A DNA stretch of 49,900 nt from Chrysochromulina parva (taxonomy: Eukaryota; Haptophyta; Prymnesiales; Chrysochromulinaceae), in contig PJAB01000059.1 of assembly GCA_002887195.1 (NCBI GenBank), positions 1 to 49,900 on the forward strand, in the 5' to 3' direction. The position numbers and the translations under genes were made by a program. Position 1 is the stretch's first letter. Each line of letters starts with the position of its first letter. The notes beneath the pieces were generated by a model that had not been told where the DNA came from, searched no databases, and saw only the letters and a program-made list of their open reading frames with translations. This document shows positions 43,057 to 49,900 of the stretch, in pieces.

Positions 43057-46000
43057 CTAGCACTCGTTGAGGAACCCCGGAGGCCGGCGCAGCGGGCACG
43101 TTGCAGCCCCCACCGCCCGTGCTGCCACCGCCTGTGCCGCCCGCCATCGCGACAGCCCGATCGATGGGGCTGCTGCTGCCAGAAGTCCGCGAGGACGGCC
43201 GCGGCAGGTCGTCAGCTGCGGGGCTGGCGGCAAGCATGCGCCACCGAATCCGCTGCTGGTGGGCCTCTTGCTCAGGATCGACGTAGCGCACCTCCTGCTG
43301 CGAGGCCACTGGCTCGAAGAATGCGGCACTCGGCTCGCGACCGGCGTCATTGGCATCCCCATCGAGCTCGGAGCGCCGCACGAGGCGAGGGGCGAGCGCC
43401 ACGACTGTGCCGCTTGCGTCGAAGCGCTCGGAAAAGGCATGAGCCGAGGATGACGAGTGCGAGACGGCATGTGCAGCAGAATGGCTGGCGGTTGGGCCAA
43501 GGCTGGTGGCGAGTGGGCGCGGCGCCTTGGTGCACGCGTCAACCTCATCAGCCACTGGTAACTGCGCGAGTAGGGCCTCCGCACTCGCGACAGTGTGCGA
43601 TCGAATCATCGGCAGATTGCCGCTGGCAGCGTTGCCTCCAAGTGGCTTGGCCAACGCATCAGATGGGTCAGCAGAGGTAACCCCAGAGGGTCGCAGCGCG
43701 AAGGCAGGCACACGCGACGAGGGACGTGCAGGGGTGGGCGCTGGGCGGCCGCTCGAAGATGCCCCGGCCGGCGCGGTAGGCGCAACCGCACGTGCCTCTG
43801 GTGGTGGCGCCACCGAGAAGGCGGCGACGGCGGTGAGGCTGCCGGGTGCAGCGGCGTATGGAGCGGAGGGGGCTGCCATTCTCAAGACCGGGTGCAGCGG
43901 GTGCGCGTTGGCGTCGTGGCGCGTGGCAGCGGCGCTGTCAGCCTTGGAGCCTTCGATCGGCTCAAGGGCCGTGCAGTAGGGCGACTTGGGCGGTGGGCTC
44001 GCTGGATTGTCGTCGGAGCCCCCGGGGCGCACCGACGGCGGCAGATTAGCCAGATGGGGCGAACCGCTCTGGTTGGGATCGGCGGGCCCGAGAGGCTGCG
44101 GCTGGCGCGAGGCCATGGGCCGACGGTGGGACGCCGAGGACGGCAGCGGCTCTGGGTCGGAGAATGGCTGCACATACGGTGGTACGTCAGGCAGCAGCGG
44201 CGGTGGCCCGATGGGCCCGGCTACGCCAACGTCATGGCCATGCCCGGCGGCGCGGCCATCGGCCGGGTTCGCCAACGTGGGCCGCATCCCATCGGGCAGA
44301 TGGCATGGGCGCACCTCGGCGACGCGGCCTTCGTCGAAGCAATCCTTGAGCCACGACGCGTTTACCATCGGCACCCCCCACTCACGCGCCTTTTCGCACT
44401 TGTCACCTGCGACGCGAGGGCAGATGAGGTGCGTGCGCGAGCGGTTGAAAGCATCCTTGTACTTGCCGCCGAGCAACTTGACCAGCTCGATGCCTAGGCG
44501 GCGCTCCTCCGATGCGGCGTCATATTGCGTGAAGCAGACCTTGACCTTCTCGCTGAAGCCGGGCAGCGGCAGTTCATGTGGGCACGGCGCAAATATCGGG
44601 TGGCGCGACACGCTCAGCTGCCTGCCTTTGTGGACGCACTCGCGCAACCACTGGAAGCTCACGATGTCGACTGCGCGCTCGCGAGTGACGCCATCGCGCG
44701 CACTGTCGGTTATCTGCCGCCGGCTGCCGTGCTGACTGCCGTGCTGACCGACTGCTTGCCGCGCCGAGGCGAGGCCCTCGGGGCCATGCGGCACCATCAC
44801 TGCTGCACGCCCCGCGTCTTTTGCCCATGCATCGAGGTGCTCGGGCGTGTCGCCACGGAGAACTGTGAGGCCACCGAGGGCGACAGCCTTCTCGATCGTC
44901 ATGAGCGCCTCCGAGTGGCTCTCCCTGGAGAGGAGCACAAGCAGGCACAGGTCATGGAAGCCGCTCCGACCGCGCCCGACTGCGGCCAAAGCGGCGGCGG
45001 TCGGCGGCGCAATGATGTTCGCTGCGGGCACGGCCGCATCGTCCTCGTCTTCATTTGCGCCGCCGACGGCCGTGCCACACGCTCCTCCGCCCACGGCCTC
45101 CGAGCCTTCGGCGGAGGCTGCGGCGGATGCTGCCGTCGCCGCTGCCGTCGCCGCTGCCGCCGCCGCCGCCGCCATGTGCTCGCCTCGTGAGCCGTCGCGC
45201 CCGCTGCCCAACGAGGCCTCCGCCTTGCCGCCTTGCCGCTCGTGCTGATGGCGCGCGTTACCGTACGCTGACGACTGCTGGCGACGCGATGGCGCCGCCG
45301 CCGCGGACGGCGGCTGGCGCTGGCGTTGCGCGCTGTCGAGAAGCGAACGCCACAGGTACTTGTCGGTCGGCGCGTAGTCGCCACGGCGGTTACATTCGAG
45401 GAGCCAGTCCGCGGCAAGCACGGCCGCCGCCGGCGCGCTTTCGCTTAGGCCGCTTACCTCACTGCCCCAGCGCGTTGGGTTGTCGCACGCGAGCTCGCCG
45501 AGTAGCACGTGCGTCACCAGCCTGCCAAGGCGCTCCACGCGCGTTGCGCCGACGGCGCGCGCCGCCTCCGCGAGCTCGGCGAGCTCCTCGTCTGAGGCGC
45601 TGCCGCGCATCACGTACAGCACGCAGGAGCTAAGGCATGGCTCACGCCGTGCCATCAGATACTGTGCCGCGTCCACGCACACGCCCGTGCGCGCGCAGGC
45701 GTCGAGCCAGCCGCAAGAGACGACCTGCACGTTGCGCAGGTCAGCCACAGTGCAGCACGCATGGAACTTTTCGCCGCAGGGTGCTTCGGCCACGAGGTGG
45801 GTGCACTCGGCGATCAGGCCACGGGTCATCCTGCCGCCCAGCCGCTCGATGAGCTGGCTCGTCCGCTCACGCGTCTCCTCGTCGAAGCCCGGGCCCGTCA
45901 CGGCAATGACGAGGCCATGGAGCGGTGGCAGCAGGAAGGACACCTCGGGCTCGAGCTTGCCCGCGTCAGCGCTGCGCAGCACCCACTCTGGCGTGACAAC

Positions 46001-46186
46001 AGGCAATTCCAGCCTCACCGCATGGCGGTACTTGTCGCTCTGCACCGTCATGGCGACTAGGTGCGTGCTGTTCTCATCGAGGGTCGGCGTGAAGGTGATG
46101 CCGAGCCTCTCACCCGCGCGGTGCACGGCCTCTTTGAGCTGGGGGTTGAGGCCTGAGACTGTGCATGTGATAGGACCATCAGGCAT
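41843..46186 (-). CDS. TopBP1/Dpb11-like multi-BRCT protein with polyglutamine tract
   Basis: Single exon, 1447 aa, ATG at 46186. At least two N-terminal BRCT domains are clear: LGITFTPTLDENSTHLVAMT ending in VVTPEWVLRSADAG, and GLVIAVTGPGF with CTHLVAEAP ending in VVSCGWLDACARTGV. A third lies at ~190-285 (THVLLGE...VLAADWLLECNRRG). Two more occur at ~410-620 (ending in IVSFQWLRECVHKG and MVNASWLKDCFDEG), with others weaker near the C-terminus (TIVIVGDDACARERLVAKA). Linkers are Pro/Ser/Ala-rich. A run of 26 glutamines lies near residue 1050. The end is basic (SKRRTRH, NKRQRAL), a likely nuclear signal. The leading BRCT array fits TopBP1/Dpb11/Rad4, phosphopeptide-binding scaffolds of replication initiation and the DNA-damage checkpoint. 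PAXIP1-like is the alternative. Confidence 0.85.
42975..43055. repeat. CAG/CTG trinucleotide repeat (polyQ)
   Basis: 27 uninterrupted tgc units on the plus strand, read as 26 pure CAG codons for glutamine in the minus-strand BRCT gene. All codons are CAG with no CAA interruption. Confidence 0.97.
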
Positions 46187-46329
46187 CGGAAGCTAGCTTT
46201 CGCGGCGCGCGCGCGCGCGCGCGGCAAAACCCGCAAAAGCAAAGATCCGACCAAGAAAGTCTGCAAATTTGTTTCCATACACCCGGGGGCTTTCCAAGTC
46301 AAACTTGTCTGGGGAACCTCTAGAGTGCG
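46187..46329. promoter_or_regulatory. Divergent promoter region with (CG)n tract, BRCT gene / COG8
   Basis: 143 bp between opposite start codons. It holds a 19-bp perfectly alternating GC run (46205-46223) next to an AT-richer segment. Alternating CG tracts of this kind can form Z-DNA. Confidence 0.5.
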
Positions 46330-48099
46330 ATGGCACTCGACCCTTTGTCTGTCGCGATTGGCGCGACGGCTGACGAGGCCGAGTACGTTGCTGAGCTTGG
46401 GGCCCTCACGCTTCAGGGAGTCCGACGCAAGACCCCGCAACTCGAAGCCCTCAAGGAAGGCGCACGCAAGCAGCTGAAGGAGTTGGCTAGTGCCTCAAGT
46501 GGATCCTTCGTGGAGAGTGCTGACTGCGTGCATCGCGTGCGCGACGAGCTCGCACGCGTGAAGCGGCACCTTGAGGCCCTCGAATCGCACCTACCGCTAT
46601 CGGCGGTGCAGGCTGATGCGCAACGCCGCATTGACGAGCGCCGCAGCAACATGGCTCTGCTCGCAAAGCATGCCGATGTGCTTGAGGTTCTTGAGCAGCC
46701 GATGCTCATGGACACGTGCGTGCGTAACGGCTTTATTGACGAGGCGCTGGAGCTGGAGGCGGCCGTGCGCTCACGCGCGCTCGTCCACGCCAACGTTCCC
46801 ATCGCCGTGCGGGTCGCGGTCGAGGTGAGTGCGCACATGGGCGAGCTGCGTGACGCGCTGCTCACACAGCTTGCGGGACCTCTGCAGCTGCCCGATGCGA
46901 TGCGCGTTGTCGGCTACCTTCGCCGGATGGGCGCACATGCCATGAGCGAGGCTGATCTGCGTGCAGTTTTTGTGCGCAACCGCACAATCTTCTTCACACA
47001 AGCGGAGGCGACGCTGCCACGTGACTCGCCGGCCACCTTCCTGCTAAAGTACATCGACCTTTGCCGCGTCCACTGGTACGACACGGTCACGCACTACCGC
47101 GCCGTCTTCGCCGCGGACGATGAGGCTGCTGCCACGATGCCCGCTGCTCCCATGCCCAACCCACCCTGCGAGAATGCGCCGCCAGCCGGCGTGTCGGCCA
47201 CCCAGCTGGGCAACCTGCTGCTGGGAAAGTGGGCCATCGAGCGCATCGATGAGTTTGTGCTCACGCTGCGCACGTGGCTTCCGCGCGTGCGCGAGGGCGC
47301 TTTCCTCGCCAACCTCATCGAACAGTGCTCCTACTCGGCGCGCTCGCTCGCTCGCGTCGGCATGGATGTGTCGGCGTTCGCGCGCGGTCCCTTTCGTGAT
47401 GCTGTGCTGGAGCTTCTCGACGACGGGCTCGCTGCCGCTAAGGAGCATTGGCTCGATGCCATACGCGTGCACAAGTGGAACGTTCCGCACGCATCCGCTG
47501 CCGCCGTCGCAGCCCTCGCACCATCAGGCTCGGGCACGACCGGAGCTCCAGATGCCGATGCGGCAGCCGCTGGCGGCAGCGGCGGCAGTGTTGGCAGCGG
47601 CACAGATCGCACAGCCACCAGCCCGGCGCCGCCGCTGGCGTTGCTGCAGCATCCGCCAGTGGCTGTGCTTCTCAACCACTTTCTCGTCGTCTTCAACGAG
47701 ATGCGATCGTGCGCGCCATATGAGCTGCGCCCTGCTTTCTTCAATCAGGTCGCGACGACGTTGCGAGACTGCGTGCGCGCGCTCGCCGATGCGCGCGAGG
47801 CTGCCATCGCTCTGGGCCTTGGCGCTCGCGAGCATTTCCGGTCGCTGTGCGCGTGCATGGCCGAGCACCTAGTACCATATTTGGCCGTGTGCCTCGACGT
47901 GCTAGTGCCGGTGTGGGTGCCCCCGCCGGAGCTGCAACCTGCGGGCGGTGCCCCGACGGACGACGGCCTGGCCGCGCGGCTTGTCGAAGTCGTACTGGAA
48001 TGGCTGCGGCCCCTTCACGACGAGCGAGCAGCGCAAGTGCAAGGCGAGGCGGCGCAGGAGCACCATGAAGCGAGGCAGCAGGAGGTGGCATCCGGTTAG
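46330..48099 (+). CDS. COG8: COG complex subunit 8 (Dor1-like)
   Basis: Single exon, 589 aa, ATG at 46330. The Dor1-like features appear in order: an N-terminal YVAELGALTLQGVRRKTPQL, a helical region with SFVESADCVHRVRDELARVK, then NMALLAKHADVLEVLEQPML with MDTCVRNGFIDEALELEAAV, the most diagnostic COG8 stretch. ATFLLKYIDLCRVHWYDTVT and ISR-type helices follow, and VLLNHFLVVFNEMRSCAPYE is the expected C-terminal block. A low-complexity Ala/Gly/Ser insert occurs near residues 390-430. COG8 is part of lobe B of the conserved oligomeric Golgi tethering complex, which handles retrograde traffic and Golgi enzyme recycling. It may share a promoter with the BRCT gene. Confidence 0.9.
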   Translation: MALDPLSVAIGATADEAEYVAELGALTLQGVRRKTPQLEALKEGARKQLKELASASSGSFVESADCVHRVRDELARVKRHLEALESHLPLSAVQADAQRRIDERRSNMALLAKHADVLEVLEQPMLMDTCVRNGFIDEALELEAAVRSRALVHANVPIAVRVAVEVSAHMGELRDALLTQLAGPLQLPDAMRVVGYLRRMGAHAMSEADLRAVFVRNRTIFFTQAEATLPRDSPATFLLKYIDLCRVHWYDTVTHYRAVFAADDEAAATMPAAPMPNPPCENAPPAGVSATQLGNLLLGKWAIERIDEFVLTLRTWLPRVREGAFLANLIEQCSYSARSLARVGMDVSAFARGPFRDAVLELLDDGLAAAKEHWLDAIRVHKWNVPHASAAAVAALAPSGSGTTGAPDADAAAAGGSGGSVGSGTDRTATSPAPPLALLQHPPVAVLLNHFLVVFNEMRSCAPYELRPAFFNQVATTLRDCVRALADAREAAIALGLGAREHFRSLCACMAEHLVPYLAVCLDVLVPVWVPPPELQPAGGAPTDDGLAARLVEVVLEWLRPLHDERAAQVQGEAAQEHHEARQQEVASG

Positions 48100-48945
48100 A
48101 CTGTGGTGTGCAAAGCCGTCTGCCGCCTCCGCGTCCGCCAGGCGGGGATGACTCAAGCGCCAGCGAGGTCGGGCGGTGCAACCTGGACCGGACGCTGGAC
48201 CGGACGGGCCGCAGGGCGCGGCGCAGTCTTGTCTCGAGTTGTCCCTAGCAGTGCGTCTTCATGTCGAGCCTGCCGATCCGCCCTCGACCTCGTGTGACGT
48301 GTCGCGCCCGGCGGCGGCGCGTCCGCGTGCCCCGCGCCGGGTGCCGCGTGGGGCGTGCGCGGACCGCGGCCTCGGGCCGGCGGGGGTCGGCGGGGGGCGC
48401 GCGGCGAGTGCGAGACTAGAGAGGCCGGCGTCTCCAGTAGGGCTTTTTTAGCGGCTTTAACTTGAGCGACGGGGCGTGAACCTCAGAGCTCAGTCTATAC
48501 CGTTTCGTTTAACGAATCTCTCGTTTCATCCGCACATCCGCGGCCTCTCGTCCGGGAACAGGGCGTTAACGAGGGCGTCTCTCCGATCATTGCTATGTGA
48601 GGCCGCCCTGGCCGGGAGCTTCCTGTGACCCGGTGTGCCAGGCCACAGAGCACAGTGCGAGTGAGAGTCGCGAAAGACGGCACCGCGAACTCCGCGTCCC
48701 CGCGCGTCCGGCCGTCGCGCACGCACGCCGCCTCGCCAATCTCAACGTGCAAATCTATTACTTTCTCGAGAGCGGTTCTCGCGTGTTCTTTCGATGTGTG
48801 GCGCGCGACTGCATGTGCACGCGGTCCTGGAGCACAGCCGAGGTCCGTGGGAACGGACTTACTGTAGAGCCGCCGGTCGAGTCGATGGCCTATCGCATAT
48901 GGGCGATCGCTTTCGTGCCACGCAGAGCCCATGTAATGTACCTCT
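48100..48945. other. Convergent intergenic region
   Basis: Between the ends of COG8 (plus) and the light-harvesting gene (minus). Very GC-rich at 48160-48420, less so to the right. Only short Arg/Ala-rich frames; no RNA gene or repeat seen. Confidence 0.5.
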
Positions 48946-49712
48946 TCATGAGAAGAGGCGCTGGCCCGTCACAAGCTCCTGCGCGATCATCCCGGCCATG
49001 GCGATCATCGCAAGTCGGCCATTGTTCAGCTCCTTGGTCTGGAGCTCCTTGAACTCGTCTGCGCTCTCTGGCCTGAGACGCAACGGGTCAAAGCCCAAGT
49101 CGCCGTTGTCGTAGTCGGCCCTTATGCTCCACATCTCACCGCCGTCAATGGGCGAGTTGAAAGAGAAGATGGAGAAGACCTCGAACACGGCGATCACAGC
49201 TGTGACCAGTGGCCAGAAGGTTTGCAGAGGCGTTTCCTGAAAGGCAACTGCGGATGACGGAGGCAAGGTATGCACGCGATGAGACTCATGGGCAGATAGC
49301 CAAAGCTGCAACGGCCGTGCGCACCGTACGACGGCACATCAATCTCTCCACCGAAGAGCGGGTGGAAGTTCTCGGCCAACGGAAAGCCAAGCGCGGCTAG
49401 CATCGCCACCCTGCCGTGCTTCAGCTCCACTTCGCGGAAGAATTTGACGCGGCCTTCAGTTGCACCGTCAGAGAAGCCCGCGGGGTCGAAGAAGCCGAGC
49501 GGTGCCGATATACCCGGCATATCCTCGCACGAGAAGGAGGGTGGGCTCGGTGGCGCCTCATCAACATTGGCATCCTCGAGCTCCAAGTTGCTGCTCTCGA
49601 GCATCAGCGGCGGCCGAGAGCAGCGCAGCTGCGATGATGGGCTGAAAGGTCTGAGCGCTAACGGGTGGAGCGGCATAGTAGCCGTTAGAAGCTGAAAAAT
49701 CATCGCCGACAT
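48946..49712 (-). CDS. Fucoxanthin-chlorophyll a/c-type light-harvesting protein
   Basis: Two exons, 49712..49325 and 49247..48946, encode about 229 aa; the 77-bp intron 49324..49248 starts GTGCGC, ends CGCAG, and joins DVPSY to VAFQETPLQT in phase. LHC helix 1 reads FREVELKHGRVAMLAALGFP with the chlorophyll-binding ExxxxHxR, helix 2 is PLVTAVIAVFEVFSIFSF, and helix 3 is QTKELNNGRLAMIAMAGMIA with ExxNxR. DNGDLGFDPLRLRP before helix 3 is typical of the FCP branch in haptophytes and stramenopiles. The N-terminal ~45 residues (MSAMIFQLLTATMPLHPLAL) are a plausible bipartite plastid-targeting sequence. The product sits in the thylakoid membrane and collects light. A TTG at 49745 is in frame, but the ATG at 49712 is preferred. 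Confidence 0.9.
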
Positions 49713-49900
49713 AGGATTGATGTGAGCGAGAGAAGAGGCAAGCAAGACAGGCGGCGGCTTGGACTTGTGTCTTCACAGCAAAAGTTTGTGAATCGAGACC
49801 GGACCAACGTACGTACGGTTGCGGTTACATGTACCTACAAGGACACAATGGTCCGCTCGCAGCGTCTCCAATGAAGTCACGCTCATTCCAAGGCGTCGGT

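Noticed and set aside
43595..44497. 300-codon plus-strand open frame
   Set aside because: Fully antisense to the BRCT gene linkers; Arg/Gly/Trp-rich shadow.

Overview
This is nuclear DNA of a GC-rich, intron-poor eukaryotic alga, most likely a haptophyte. A fucoxanthin-chlorophyll a/c-type light-harvesting gene near the right edge points to a secondary red plastid. The gene set is clearly eukaryotic: myosin, DENN, COG8, TopBP1-like, EDR2-like, SLP-2 and exostosin proteins. Coding regions are long and often single-exon, and the few introns are short (about 77-206 bp) GT-AG introns, several with GTGCG or GTACGC donors. A pelagophyte or other chlorophyll-c alga is the main alternative. The assignment rests on protein character and base composition, not on a search.

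Left part (1-6.4 kb): a gene fragment leaves the left edge on the minus strand. Next comes a three-exon minus-strand gene for a repeat protein of about 1165 aa with UBA-like modules. A short divergent promoter separates it from an intron-containing mitochondrial stomatin-like (SLP-2) gene. Middle-left (6.6-19.8 kb): one uninterrupted 13.2-kb reading frame encodes a giant NLR-like protein of about 4406 aa. Its order is EF-hands, coiled coil, LRRs, SH3-like repeats, a NACHT NTPase with intact Walker A and B motifs, more LRRs, and a second copy of the NACHT module whose nucleotide-binding motifs are lost. This is the most striking object in the window.

Middle (20-30 kb): a METTL21-like methyltransferase (plus) converges on four minus-strand genes: an EF-hand/SHOCT-like protein, an EGF-exostosin glycosyltransferase, an EDR2-like (DUF1336) protein and an LpxL/HtrB-type acyltransferase of bacterial character. 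30.5-38.3 kb: a five-exon myosin gene, whose tail (PH, RanBP2 zinc finger, ankyrin repeats) lies in what looks like a separate ORF but is joined by a clear intron, is divergent from an Afi1-type DENN gene. Two of the myosin introns begin with a copy of the exon sequence that follows them, a likely footprint of intron birth by local duplication.

Right part (39-49.9 kb): a Lys/His-rich small protein and a DxD glycosyltransferase (divergent), a TopBP1-like multi-BRCT protein with a polyglutamine tract divergent from COG8, and the light-harvesting gene. Four divergent gene pairs separated by only 129-251 bp suggest compact bidirectional promoters. No tRNA, rRNA, CRISPR or recognisable transposon was found. 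Exon borders come from splice motifs plus protein continuity and are unverified by transcripts.
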